From Bacillota bacterium (GTDB lineage: Bacteria; Bacillota; SHA-98; UBA4971): a stretch of DNA of 59,320 nucleotides. Numbering within the stretch: the stretch's first letter is position 1; each line of letters begins with the position of its first letter. This document shows positions 51,142-59,320 of the stretch, piece by piece. The notes beneath the pieces were generated by a model. It was not told the DNA's origin and did not search any database. It was given only the letters and a program-made list of their open reading frames with translations. The stretch is from positions 1-59,320 of the forward strand of contig DUSX01000027.1 in the NCBI GenBank assembly GCA_012842395.1. The letters are read 5' to 3'. Position numbers and translations under genes: made by a program.

Positions 51142-52092
51142 ATGAAGCTTTCCCACATCGTCGCTATCCTGGCGATCGCAGTCGTCGCCGTGGCGTTGCC
51201 GCTAGGTGTTGCTAACCCGTATTACCTACACACCGGCATCGCCATGATGATCAACGCTGTCCTGGCGCTTTCTCTTAACTTCATCCTCGGCTACGTGGGG
51301 GAGAAATCGTTGGGGCACGCGGCGTTCTTCGGGATCGGCGGTTACACGGCCGCCCTTCTCTCGTTGAACCTGGGATTTCCGTCGTGGGCCACCCTCCTGG
51401 GCGGGGGGATCGTCGCGGGCATCTTCGGGGTGGCCGTTGGCTTTCCGACCCTGCGCCTTCGCGGCCCGTATTTCGCCATAGCCACCCTCGGCTTGGGTGC
51501 CATCCTGCAACTGGTCGCGACTAACTGGACGTCTCTCACCAAAGGGCCCATGGGCATACCCGGCGTTCCGCCTCTGGCCTTCGCCGGTTTTGTTTTCCGC
51601 GACGAGCGGCCGTACTATTACGTGGCCCTCGCGCTGCTGGCCCTCACGATGTATCTTACCTGGCGCTTGGCGAGCTCCCGGATAGGGAGGGCGTTCGTGG
51701 CCATGCGCCAGAACTTCGACCTGGCCGAAGCCGTAGGTATCGACACTTTCCGTTTCAAGCTCCTCGCCTTTGTTTTGGGGACAGTCCTCGCGGGTGTCGC
51801 CGGCGCCTTCAACGCTCACTACACCAATTTCATCAGCCCGAAGGCGCTAGAGTCCTATATCACCCTAAACGTCGTAACGATGGTGATCATTGGCGGGGAA
51901 GGGACGCTCATCGGGCCCATCCTCGGGGCCGTGCTCGTAACTCTCCTCCCCGAGGTCCTGCGAGTGGCCGACAACTTCCGCCTCGTGATATTCGGGCTCA
52001 TACTCCTGCTGACCATCATTTACGCGCCGTCGGGAGTGGTGGGTCTGGCCCGCGCCGCGCTCCGCAAACGAGGGGGCGAGCAACTTGCCTAG
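51142..52092 (+). CDS. livM: Liv-type ABC transporter permease LivM
   Basis: The 316-residue permease has the expected hydrophobic segments and motifs: LSLNFILGYVGEKSLGHAAF, VGFPTLRLRGPYFAIATLGL, and the loop GRAFVAMRQNFDLAEAVGID. GGEGTLIGPILGAVLVTLLP is the conserved C-terminal stretch. Its end overlaps the start of livG by eight bases, so they are translationally coupled. Confidence 0.93.
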   Translation: MKLSHIVAILAIAVVAVALPLGVANPYYLHTGIAMMINAVLALSLNFILGYVGEKSLGHAAFFGIGGYTAALLSLNLGFPSWATLLGGGIVAGIFGVAVGFPTLRLRGPYFAIATLGLGAILQLVATNWTSLTKGPMGIPGVPPLAFAGFVFRDERPYYYVALALLALTMYLTWRLASSRIGRAFVAMRQNFDLAEAVGIDTFRFKLLAFVLGTVLAGVAGAFNAHYTNFISPKALESYITLNVVTMVIIGGEGTLIGPILGAVLVTLLPEVLRVADNFRLVIFGLILLLTIIYAPSGVVGLARAALRKRGGEQLA

Positions 52093-52852
52093 CCAGCTTC
52101 TCCAGGTAACCGGCTTGACAGTCAGGTTCGGAGGCCTAGTCGCAGTCGACGACGTCAGCTTCTCCGTTCCGGAGGGAAGCGTCACCGGGTTGATAGGTCC
52201 CAACGGAGCGGGGAAGACGACCATATTTAACGCGCTCACCGGTTTCCTTGTGCCGAGCGGCGGGCGCGTGGTCTTCGCAGGACAGGACGTCACGCGGCGC
52301 AAACCACACCAGCTCGCTGCGCTGGGCATGGTTCGAACCTTTCAGCATACGAGCCTCTTTCCGGACCTCACCGTTCGCGAGAATATATGGACAGCCATGC
52401 ACCTAAGGCTGCCCGACACTCTATGGAAAGTGCTCGCGAGCCTGCCCCGGCGCTCTGTATCCATCGAGAGGCAGGTCGACGAGATCCTTGATCTCCTTGA
52501 GCTTCGGGACCGCGCGGAACAGACCGCGGCCAGCCTGCCGTACGGGGAACAGCGGAAGCTCGAGATCGCCCTGGCGCTGGCGGTGAAGCCGCGGCTGCTG
52601 CTCCTCGACGAGCCCGCGGCAGGCATGAATCCCGAGGAGGCCCAGCGGCTCACCGAAACCATCGAGCGGCTGCGAGGTCTGGGCGTGACCGTGCTTCTCG
52701 TGGAGCATAACATGCGCCTCGTGATGGGTGTGTGCGACTTCCTGCACGTCATCGAGCACGGGCGCAAGATAGCCGAGGGCCCACCGGCACAGGTAGCTCG
52801 AGATCCGCGCGTGATCGAGGTGTATCTTGGGAGGAGAGGCGCCAATGCTTGA
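52085..52852 (+). CDS. livG: Liv-type ABC transporter ATPase LivG
   Basis: The 255-residue ATPase has Walker A GLIGPNGAGKTTIFNALTG, the extended Q-loop region typical of LivG (GMVRTFQHTSLFPDLTVREN), a signature motif present as SLPYGEQRKLEIALAL, Walker B LLLLDEPAAGMNPEE, and the switch His in LLVEHNM. It starts with TTG inside the livM gene and its end overlaps livF. The signature begins LPYGEQ, as in many LivG proteins, rather than LSGGQ. Confidence 0.95.
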   Translation: MPSQLLQVTGLTVRFGGLVAVDDVSFSVPEGSVTGLIGPNGAGKTTIFNALTGFLVPSGGRVVFAGQDVTRRKPHQLAALGMVRTFQHTSLFPDLTVRENIWTAMHLRLPDTLWKVLASLPRRSVSIERQVDEILDLLELRDRAEQTAASLPYGEQRKLEIALALAVKPRLLLLDEPAAGMNPEEAQRLTETIERLRGLGVTVLLVEHNMRLVMGVCDFLHVIEHGRKIAEGPPAQVARDPRVIEVYLGRRGANA

Positions 52853-53558
52853 GATTCGCGATCTCACTGTGAATTACGGACGCGTGCGGGCCCTAGACAG
52901 GTTGAGCCTGACGGTGCGGGAAGGGGAGATCGTAGCCCTTGTGGGCGCGAACGGCGCCGGGAAGAGCACCCTTCTGAAGGCCATCTCCGGCTTGGTGAGG
53001 CCTGCGGGCGGCGGCATCGTCTTCCTGGGCCGAAAAATCGACGGGCTTTCGGCCCACGAGATAGTCAAAGCCGGGATCGCTCACGTGCCAGAGGGACGCC
53101 GCGTTTTCCCCGATCTCACCGTCAGAGAAAACCTCATCCTAGGGGCTTTCACCCGAAATGACCGGGAGGTCGAAGCGGATATAGAGCGGATCTATGGGTA
53201 CTTCCCGGTCCTGGGGGAGCGCCGATCGCAGCTCGCGGGCACGCTGTCAGGCGGAGAGCAACAGATGCTCGCCATAGGCCGGGGCCTCATGAGCCGCCCC
53301 AAACTGATGATGCTGGACGAGCCCATGCTCGGTCTCGCGCCCGTGATGGTGGACCGGGTGGCGGACATCGTGCGGCAGCTCCACGAACTCGGCATCGCCG
53401 TGCTCCTGGCGGAGCAAAACACCAATGTTGCCCTGAGCGTGGCACACCGGGGCTATGTCGTGGAGACCGGGCGCGTTACGGCGGAGGGCGATGCGGCGGA
53501 TCTCGCCAACGATCCAGCGGTGCGCGAGGCTTACCTCGGAGTCTCCGCCTCCCAATAG
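52845..53558 (+). CDS. livF: Liv-type ABC transporter ATPase LivF
   Basis: The 237-residue second ATPase shows Walker A ALVGANGAGKSTLLKAISG, signature LAGTLSGGEQQMLAIGRGL, Walker B LMMLDEPMLGLAPVMVD and LLAEQNTNVALSVAHRGYV. ATG 52845 is preceded by GGGAGGAG, and the gene overlaps livG by eight bases. It ends the IclR-AroA-Liv cluster. The next gene is convergent. Confidence 0.95.
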   Translation: MLEIRDLTVNYGRVRALDRLSLTVREGEIVALVGANGAGKSTLLKAISGLVRPAGGGIVFLGRKIDGLSAHEIVKAGIAHVPEGRRVFPDLTVRENLILGAFTRNDREVEADIERIYGYFPVLGERRSQLAGTLSGGEQQMLAIGRGLMSRPKLMMLDEPMLGLAPVMVDRVADIVRQLHELGIAVLLAEQNTNVALSVAHRGYVVETGRVTAEGDAADLANDPAVREAYLGVSASQ

Positions 53559-53804
53559 CAACGCCGAGCGCACGGACAGGGATGCAGGCCACGCCGCGCC
53601 GGCCGAGTCAGTCGCAGTGCTTGGGAGGTCCAGACCGGGCGGTAGCAGCCCGCTGGCCGGCTGGACGATTCCCCTCCAGTTGTTAGGACATCCCGTCACA
53701 TCCTGGCGCCCCCGCCGATCGCGCGGGCGTTTGGCTTGCTGCCGAGCATCACAATAGCGCGCAAGCGGAGCCAAAGCTCGCAGCGGTACGGAGGTACACG
53801 GAGA

Positions 53805-54599
53805 CTAGAGCGCCGGTATGAGCGCCTTCGTAACAATGCCTACAGCGAGGGCGATGCACGCGCTCGTGAGCGTGCCCACGAGGTAGTACTCCGCGAACCT
53901 CATGTCGTTGAGCTCCTGGAAGCGCGCGAGCGACTTCGCCGTGAGCACGAACGCTATCGACGGGAGGGCGTCCACGAGCACGAGCGTGAGCATGAGAGCC
54001 CTCTCCACCATGCCGATGTAGCGGCCGGCGCTCGTGGCGAGGCGTGGCTCCACGCCGATGGAGAACGCGTCGAGCACGCGCCGCACGAAGACCGCCCCCG
54101 CCAACACGGCGACGACGTACGCGATCGCCACGATCAGCACGCGGTCAAGCGATATGGCGACGGCTTGCCCTGCGGCGCCGAGGGCCGCCACTGTCTTGGG
54201 GAGGAGCAGGCCCTTATAGAACCACACTACCTTTTCGGAAGGGCGCATCATGCGCGCAGGCGTGAGCTCCAGCACGGCAAGCAGCACGGCCACGTGCGCG
54301 CACTGGTCGGCCACAAAGAGGCCTAACGCGCGTCCTGGGGAGGCGCCGCGGTCAGCAGCGTTCTTGCACCAATCTATGATGGTGTGAGCGGCGGCTACCG
54401 CCGCGGCCAGAAAGACCGCCGTGGCCAAGCCGTACGGGTGGAAGGCGACGGCCGCACACGCAAGCACGACCATGCCGTGGCGCAGGTATCCGCTGATCCT
54501 GCGCCTTTCCTTTCGCTCAACCATGTCGCTCGGCTGAAGCATGAAGTCGGCGATCACATGGGCGAGGAGGCCCAGGAGCAGGAACGTCACGCACATCAA
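53805..54599 (-). CDS. DUF3307 membrane protein
   Basis: The 264-residue integral membrane protein fits the DUF3307 family. The N-terminal LLGLLAHVIADFMLQPSDMV and the following AAAHTIIDWCKN carry the conserved His, Asp and Gln residues of that family, and about six hydrophobic segments follow. Its biochemical role is unknown. It lies downstream of a SatD-like gene on the same strand, a pairing common in Firmicutes, so the two may act together. Confidence 0.8.
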   Translation of the reverse strand: MMCVTFLLLGLLAHVIADFMLQPSDMVERKERRRISGYLRHGMVVLACAAVAFHPYGLATAVFLAAAVAAAHTIIDWCKNAADRGASPGRALGLFVADQCAHVAVLLAVLELTPARMMRPSEKVVWFYKGLLLPKTVAALGAAGQAVAISLDRVLIVAIAYVVAVLAGAVFVRRVLDAFSIGVEPRLATSAGRYIGMVERALMLTLVLVDALPSIAFVLTAKSLARFQELNDMRFAEYYLVGTLTSACIALAVGIVTKALIPAL

Positions 54600-54662
54600 C
54601 CCCTTTAACCCGCTTAACCCCGCCCGGGATGAAACGCGCCGGTTCGCCCTCGCGCAGGTGAA

Positions 54663-55325
54663 CTATTGCTTGGCATACGCCACTTGACCGAGTCGCCGGA
54701 GCGCCTCCTCGCCCTGTCTCACGGCAGGCCAGCTCGCGGCCTTGCACCGCTTCTGGACGTTCTGCAGGGCGATCCCGAGCGCCCTGCCTGCGGCCTCGTA
54801 CGTGCCGAGCCGCTCGTAGCGGTCAATGGCCTCCCACTGCGCGCGGGTCCACCGTCGCTGAATAGCGTCGCTGAGAGCCCAGATAGCGTTGGCCGCCTCA
54901 TCGAGCAGCGGGTCGCCGCAGCGCGCCGCGGTGCGTGGCACGGTGCCCTTGCCGAGGGACTCCAGCGCCTCGCGGGCCCGCGTGAACGCGGAGCCATTCA
55001 TGTCCCACGAGGTGATGGAGCCGTCACGCGCGCCCGCCACGCCGGGCATGCCGGGCTCGCTGCTTTCAATCTCGCCGACCCCGACCCCTATCCGGAGCCG
55101 CAGCGGCAGGCATGCGAACCTGAGCTGCCGCACCAGCTCGGGTGCTTGAAGCGGCCCGCGGCAGACTGCTTGAATCTCATCGCCGCGAGACAGCGAGAAC
55201 GTTGTCATCAGGAGGGGATGGGTGATCGCTGCGACCTTGCTCGGCAGGGCAGCGAGGAGATCGCCGGCCCCCCTGGACCGGATTATGTCGGCCGTGATGA
55301 CGGTTACCAGCTCCAGCTCTTTCAC
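54663..55325 (-). CDS. satD: SatD-family protein
   Basis: The 220-residue protein matches SatD, named from the acid-tolerance (sat) locus of Streptococcus mutans. ELVTVITADIIRSRGAGDLL at the start, then FSLSRGDEIQAVC and RLRIGVGVGEIE are typical. The C-terminal part, AIDRYERLGTYEAAGRALGI followed by ALQNVQKRCKA, looks like a helix-turn-helix. A DNA-binding or regulatory role is suggested but unproven. It is the first gene of a two-gene unit with DUF3307, 63 bases apart. Confidence 0.8.
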   Translation of the reverse strand: MKELELVTVITADIIRSRGAGDLLAALPSKVAAITHPLLMTTFSLSRGDEIQAVCRGPLQAPELVRQLRFACLPLRLRIGVGVGEIESSEPGMPGVAGARDGSITSWDMNGSAFTRAREALESLGKGTVPRTAARCGDPLLDEAANAIWALSDAIQRRWTRAQWEAIDRYERLGTYEAAGRALGIALQNVQKRCKAASWPAVRQGEEALRRLGQVAYAKQ

Positions 55326-56144
55326 CCCCAGCGACGCGACCGACCTGCTTTCACCTTGGCACCGGTGAGGCTTCCCGGGGCGCGAGCCCTACCTAAGTGT
55401 GTCGCCAAAAGTTCGCGCTACATTTCGGCGGGGCGGTCCTGCCCAGGGTTGCCGGTGTTGCCCTCCGGGGACGGCGCGCTTGCGGCGCGCCTCGTTCGAA
55501 TTCGGCGCTTAAGACAGCCGAATTCTCCACGCCCCGTCGTGCAAGCACCGGCAACCCTAACGCCGTCAAGAAAGGAGACGAAAACTTATGGCGCCATACT
55601 TAGGGCCGGCGGCGCGCCGGCCGCGCACTAGCTACGAGCCTCCTGGGATAGGGTTCCTGCGCCATTCCCCGCCCCGCGGACTCCCGGGCCTCCGAATGCC
55701 CGGGGGTCGCAAGCGGGCAGAAGTTCCGCGCCGTTCGTAAGCCGGATGTTCGACCCCTAACTTAAATCTTCGACGTTCTGTGGCGAGCCTCCTCCTCCCC
55801 CGACCTCCTTCCATCCTTCCTCTGCCTTCCCCGCATTTCGCTGGATGCTCGACTTGTCCACATGCCATCCCGGCCCCGCTGAAGCCCGCGAAACACCGTT
55901 GCTGGGGTTGCGCGGATCGGCAGTTACTGGGGAAATCCAACAGGCTCCGCCAGGAGTCCGCGCTACTTGTGGGCGCGGGGGGCCATGGCCAAGGTTGCCG
56001 GCGTTGCCCTCCGGGGACGGGGCGCTTGCGGCGCGCCTCGCTCGGATTTGGCGCGCGGGGGAGCCCGATCCTGCACGCCTCGTCGTGCAAGCACCGGCAA
56101 CCGTGGCGCCGTCAAGAAAGGAGACGAAAACCACAGCACCATAC
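55326..56144. other. Non-coding gap carrying repeat copies B and C
   Basis: This 819-base gap upstream of satD contains two full copies of the ~200 bp structured element in plus orientation, separated by about 350 bases. Between them is a perfect GGCCGGCG/CGCCGGCC hairpin near 55603-55621 and a pyrimidine-rich stretch (55775-55840). Open frames through the region exist because the element is GC-rich; none resembles a known protein. Confidence 0.6.
55405..55604 (+). repeat. ~200 bp structured dispersed repeat, copy B
   Basis: The outer stem pairs GGGTTGCCGGTG (55446-55457) with CACCGGCAACCC (55546-55557) perfectly. A GGCGCGC/GCGCGCC hairpin lies between (about 55473-55491), and GAATTCGGC (55498-55506) pairs with GCCGAATTC (55517-55525). 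The conserved tail contains GCCGTCAAGAAAGGAGACG, then AAAAC and ATGGCGCCATACTTAG. Base changes relative to copy A preserve pairing at two outer-stem positions. Confidence 0.82.
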
Positions 56145-56149
56145 TTAGT
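55951..56149 (+). repeat. ~200 bp structured dispersed repeat, copy C
   Basis: The outer stem pairs GGTTGCCGGCG (55993-56003) with CACCGGCAACC (56092-56102) with one mismatch. The inner stem pairs GGATTTGGC (56044-56052) with GCCCGATCC (56063-56071), where the GGAT/ATCC base covaries with the GAAT/ATTC of copies A and B. The tail GCCGTCAAGAAAGGAGACG and CCATACTTAG are kept. It ends over the stop codon of the minus-strand ABC permease gene. Confidence 0.8.
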
Positions 56150-57035
56150 CCGTGCCGAGCTCCTGTCGGCTGAAGATCCGGAACGAGCACAAGACGAACA
56201 CGGCGAGCCACACGCCGAGCACCACGAACGCGCCTGCGACCCCTGCGGCCGACGCCGCGGACGTCACGGCCGCCTGTCCTTGCGCCTGGGTAGCCTCTGC
56301 TGCTTGGGAAAAGCCTCCGCGCTCGATCACTGCCGCGAGCCTGTTCACGTTGTACCCAATGGTGTAAGGTGCTATCTTTGCTACGGCGGCGAACCGAGTG
56401 GCGAGCGAGCCCACCAGGCTGCCTTCGAGCAGGAAGACCAGGATGCAGATGGCGGTCGCGGTGGCAGACGATCGCGCTGCCCCGGCCACGCACACGGTGA
56501 GCGCGGAGTACAGCACGAGAACGAACCAAGCGATGCCGGCCCCTTGGGCCACCTGCGCGAGGAAACTCAACGTGAGCGCGTCGAGGTCAGCCGCGCGCCC
56601 GAGGGCTGCGGTGACTATCAGCGATACCACGGCTCCGCCGAGGAGCCCGCCCGCTAGGAGGAACAGGCATCCTGCCGTCGCGCCCGCGAGCTTTGACGCG
56701 ACGTAAGCCTGCCTGCCCATGCCCATGGACACGAGCTGCTTTGCGGTTCCCCAAGCATACTCGTCACCTGCCAGCCGCGCGGCGAGGATGATGGCGAACA
56801 GCGGCCCGAGCGAGGCGATGAAGCTGAGCGTGGACGGGATAGACCCTGGGAACGACGTGGCCGCGACGGCCTGCTCCCGTTCCTCGGCCGCGATCTTGCG
56901 CGCGTCCGGCGAGGTTTCTACCCAGTAGGCCATTGCTGCGATCATGAGGGCTTCGAAAGCCACCATGATCAGCAGGAGCACCCAGGTGACGCGCATCCGC
57001 CTCAGCTTGAAAACCTCAACGGCAAGCCACCTCAC
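56145..57035 (-). CDS. ABC-2 type transporter permease
   Basis: The 296-residue membrane protein has six hydrophobic segments: a first near VTWVLLLIMVAFEALMIAAM, then IASLGPLFAIILAARLAGDE with the family's ag(D/E)EY(A/R)wGT pattern (AGDEYAWGTAKQLVSMGMGR), and a last near residue 275. It starts with GTG overlapping the stop of the upstream ATPase gene (GTGA), so the two are translationally coupled subunits of an export or resistance-type transporter. The substrate is unknown. Confidence 0.85.
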   Translation of the reverse strand: MRWLAVEVFKLRRMRVTWVLLLIMVAFEALMIAAMAYWVETSPDARKIAAEEREQAVAATSFPGSIPSTLSFIASLGPLFAIILAARLAGDEYAWGTAKQLVSMGMGRQAYVASKLAGATAGCLFLLAGGLLGGAVVSLIVTAALGRAADLDALTLSFLAQVAQGAGIAWFVLVLYSALTVCVAGAARSSATATAICILVFLLEGSLVGSLATRFAAVAKIAPYTIGYNVNRLAAVIERGGFSQAAEATQAQGQAAVTSAASAAGVAGAFVVLGVWLAVFVLCSFRIFSRQELGTD

Positions 57036-58435
57036 AGCCGTTCACCTCGTTTCATGTCGTTCCGTGCCGTCGCGCAGCGCGTCCGCCCGGCAGCACGCTC
57101 CCCTTCGCTGACGGTGCCGCCGCGGCCACTGCTGCCATGAGCCCCGGCCTCGTCATCTACTGCCCGTGCGCTGTCGTTCTCCCCCTCGTGGCCCTCTGCT
57201 AGCACGTCGAAGAACACATCCTCCAGGACCGCGCGGCGTGGCCTGATCTCGTAAGCAAACAGGTTATGCGCGGCGAGCTTGGCATTGAGATGGCTCGCCA
57301 CGGCCCGGTACGCGAAAAGGCCCTCGGGATCGCCCCTCCCGCCGCTGCGGCCCGCTTGCCCATGCAGGCCGACGGACGGGGCTGCCGCTCCGCCCAGGGA
57401 CGGCCCGGGGCGGTTGCATGGCTCATATTCAACTATGATCCGCTCTCCCTCGCGTCGGACGCTGCGCACGCGCGGCGTCGGCCGTTCGCCGCTGGTCTCG
57501 CCGACACACTCAGCACCCCTCGCACTCGTCCCATCGACCCCGGCACCCAAGCGGCTCTCGCCAAGGCCGCTGCTGCTCTTGCCGCTCTCACCGCTTCTAG
57601 TCGCCGCGTCGCTGGCGGCGGTGCCTGCCTGGACACCGACCTCCAGCAGCAAGATCCGCTCTGCCTCATCGGGGCGGTCCACGGCGATTTCCAGGGCAGG
57701 GGCCGCGCAGAGAAGCTCGTCGACTCGTCCCTGGGCAAGCACGACCCCACGCCGCAGGATCGCGACCTTGTCGCATATCAGCTCAACCTCATGGAGCAGG
57801 TGGCTTGAGAGGAACACCGCCTTGCCCTGCGCCGCGAGGGCCTTCATGAGGTCGCGCATCTCCTTGATCCCGGCCGGGTCGAGTCCGTTCGCGGGCTCGT
57901 CGAGGACCAGTACCACCGGGTCGCGTAGCAACGCGAGCGCGAGCCCGAGGCGCCGGAGCATCCCGTGGGAATAGCCCCGCACCCTGTCAGTCGCACGTGC
58001 CGCAAGCCCCACGAGCTCGAGGACCTCATCGATCCTGCGCGGCGCGACGCTGCCCAGGGCTGCCGCGAAAAGGCGCAGGTTGTCGCGGCCGGAGAGATAC
58101 GGATAGAACCGCATACCGTCGAGGAGCGAGCCTACGTGACGCCGCAGCGCGGGACACGCCCACTCAGCCTTCTGCCCCAGGATCTCGACGCGGCCGGCCG
58201 TCGGGCGGATGAGGCCGAGGATCATATTGATCGTCGTGGTCTTGCCCGCTCCGTTCGGACCGAGGAAGCCGAACACCTCGCCCGTCTTGATTTCGAGGTT
58301 AACCGAGTCCACGGCCTTGTGACGCCCGAAGACCCGGGTTAGGCCTACCGTGCGTATTGCGACCGCGCCGGCCGCCCGTCCCCTTCCCCTGGGACGACCC
58401 GGGACGTTACCGAGCTGCTGAAGGCCCAACTCCAT
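57032..58435 (-). CDS. ABC transporter ATPase with a low-complexity insert
   Basis: This is the ATPase of the ABC-2 exporter. Walker A is FLGPNGAGKTTTINMILGL, the signature is RGYSHGMLRRLGLALAL, Walker B is VLVLDEPANGLDPAG, and the switch is FLSSHLLHEVE. The nucleotide-binding domain ends near residue 240. A long Ser/Gly/Ala/Arg-rich stretch (about 270-380 from this start) interrupts the accessory domain, which resumes at FAYEIRPRRAVLEDVFFDVL. The frame is open to 58510. GGAGGG lies one base before ATG 58435 and seven before an in-frame TTG at 58429, so the latter may be the true start. Confidence 0.87.
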   Translation of the reverse strand: MELGLQQLGNVPGRPRGRGRAAGAVAIRTVGLTRVFGRHKAVDSVNLEIKTGEVFGFLGPNGAGKTTTINMILGLIRPTAGRVEILGQKAEWACPALRRHVGSLLDGMRFYPYLSGRDNLRLFAAALGSVAPRRIDEVLELVGLAARATDRVRGYSHGMLRRLGLALALLRDPVVLVLDEPANGLDPAGIKEMRDLMKALAAQGKAVFLSSHLLHEVELICDKVAILRRGVVLAQGRVDELLCAAPALEIAVDRPDEAERILLLEVGVQAGTAASDAATRSGESGKSSSGLGESRLGAGVDGTSARGAECVGETSGERPTPRVRSVRREGERIIVEYEPCNRPGPSLGGAAAPSVGLHGQAGRSGGRGDPEGLFAYRAVASHLNAKLAAHNLFAYEIRPRRAVLEDVFFDVLAEGHEGENDSARAVDDEAGAHGSSGRGGTVSEGERAAGRTRCATARNDMKRGERL

Positions 58436-58781
58436 TCCCTCCTTATCTGCACGGGTCATCCGTGCCGGGCGCCCCGTTGTTGTGCTGCGCCGCACGGTTC
58501 CGCGCCGCATTGTGCCGTGCGCCGCTGCGCCACTCCTCGGGACGGTGCAGAATCGCGCTGCCGTCGCTGTGCTGCCCCGCTCCCAGTCGCGCCGTCCTGC
58601 GATCAGGGCTCCACCCGACCGCCAGCGCGCCGTCCCGGCACCGCTGTCCCCGTCTATCCCCAGATGTTGCCATCCAATCAGATTAGACGACCCCGGCCGT
58701 GAGATATTCGGGCCTCACTTACGTGGCAACGCCTCTGCTACATTCCTGCTCGCACGGAGCTGCTCCCTTGCTCCCGCACCG
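58436..58781. other. Non-coding gap between the methyltransferase and ABC ATPase genes
   Basis: This 346-base gap is full of short GCCGTGC/GTGCTGC/GCCGCAC words without a regular period. No credible gene was seen. The minus-strand promoter for the ABC exporter should lie here, but I cannot identify it. Confidence 0.35.
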
Positions 58782-59320
58782 TTATCGTTCGTCTTTCTGC
58801 CCCGGAAGCGCGCGCACTTTCAGGGCGTATACTTCCATGGCCCCCAGGCGGCAGTCGCCCGGACCATACGACGTAAGGTTCACCACGTAGAAGCCCGTTT
58901 CTGCGAGAAGGCGCGAGATGGTCGCCGGGCTGAAGTAGTGAATGTGTTCCGGGGGCTTGGCCTGCCAGAAGGCGGCCTTTGCCGGGTCGCAGGTTTCGGG
59001 AGACGGGCACGGGCAGTCCGCGTCCGGGGTGGCGAGCGCGAGGACTCCGCCGGGCTTGAGGACGCGATTCGCCTCCACGCACTCCTGCCTTGGGGAAGGG
59101 ACATGCTCGAGGAGGTCCCACATGGTGAGCGCGTCCACGCTTTCGGACGGTATAGCGGCTTCGCGGAGCGTGCCCTTGACGACGTTGAGCCCATAGTGCT
59201 CCCTCGCGAAGTTGACCGCGAACTCCGACACGTCTATGCCCAGGCAGTCCCAACCCCGGTCGCGTGCGGCGCGCAGGGCAAAGCCGGTCGCGCAGCCGAC
59301 GTCCACGAGGACCCCGGGCG
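58782..59320 (-). CDS. Class I SAM-dependent methyltransferase (N-terminus outside window)
   Basis: About 179 residues of the C-terminal part are present. The frame runs to the window edge, so the start is missing. Motif I VDVGCATGFALRAA binds S-adenosylmethionine, followed by IDVSEFAVNFAREHYG and a motif around DALTMWDLLEHVPSP. LKPGGVLALATPD and HYFSPATISRLLAETGF are common in the methyltransferase 11/23 group. The acceptor is unknown; such enzymes often act on glycan or small-molecule substrates. Confidence 0.85.
   Translation of the reverse strand, partial: PGVLVDVGCATGFALRAARDRGWDCLGIDVSEFAVNFAREHYGLNVVKGTLREAAIPSESVDALTMWDLLEHVPSPRQECVEANRVLKPGGVLALATPDADCPCPSPETCDPAKAAFWQAKPPEHIHYFSPATISRLLAETGFYVVNLTSYGPGDCRLGAMEVYALKVRALPGQKDER

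Noticed and set aside
55397-55603. Small open frames within repeat copies B and C with similar peptide endings (AVKKGDEN)
   Set aside because: The similarity follows from the DNA repeat. Copy A does not keep the same frame past its tail, and base changes preserve pairing rather than codons.

Overview
The window comes from a GC-rich, spore-forming Firmicute that probably has an outer membrane. Sporulation is indicated by cotJABC and a Gin/CsfB-type sigma-G regulator. The Firmicute assignment rests on strong synteny with the Bacillus subtilis yaaO-darA-holB-yaaT-rsmI-abrB-metS-tatD locus, including abrB in the opposite orientation. An outer membrane is suggested by a PorV/PorQ-like beta-barrel protein, a 1,448-residue barrel-like protein with a C-terminal Phe, a subtilase with a type-9-secretion-like C-terminal domain, and two ABC solute-binding proteins whose signal peptides lack a lipobox. 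A sporulating diderm lineage such as Limnochordia fits, but that taxonomy is inference.

Layout. 1-110 is the end of a 5S rRNA gene. 689-7915 is a cello-oligosaccharide module: LacI regulator, two sugar ABC permeases, solute-binding protein and GH94 phosphorylase. 8307-10634 is ruvCAB. 10776-18495 carries a tandem nitrilase-like protein (minus), tryptophanase, a TtcA-type tRNA thiolase, an RNase-H-like plus thioesterase pair behind a near-consensus LexA box, and cotJABC. A GPH sugar transporter (minus) follows. 20344-34391 is the conserved yaa/yab housekeeping locus, with a canonical sigma-A promoter for abrB and a Met-specific T-box leader for metG. 35369-45757 is the envelope cluster: subtilase, PorV-like barrel, giant propeller/barrel protein and a Pro/Ala-rich protein. 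46334-53558 is IclR, an EPSP-synthase-like enzyme and a complete Liv-type ABC transporter. 53805-59320 holds DUF3307/SatD, an ABC-2 exporter pair and a truncated methyltransferase.

Non-coding DNA is unusually structured. A ~200 bp element occurs three times (14911, 55405, 55951) plus a fragment at 13302; its arms show compensatory substitutions, so it folds as RNA or DNA. Between metG and tatD lies a 15-unit array with an almost exact 30 bp period, each unit opening with a degenerate 14 bp dyad of the form GTGA-N6-TCAC. Upstream of the IclR gene are three degenerate 70-87 bp tandem units. I saw no tRNA gene, CRISPR array, transposase or phage gene.

Functionally, the first module imports cello-oligosaccharides and splits them by phosphorolysis. 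The central locus combines replication, translation, c-di-AMP sensing and sporulation control. The envelope cluster looks like a surface or periplasmic protease with barrel partners, and is the best candidate for an undescribed system. Many proteins here carry Ala/Gly/Pro/Arg-rich low-complexity inserts absent from standard homologues.
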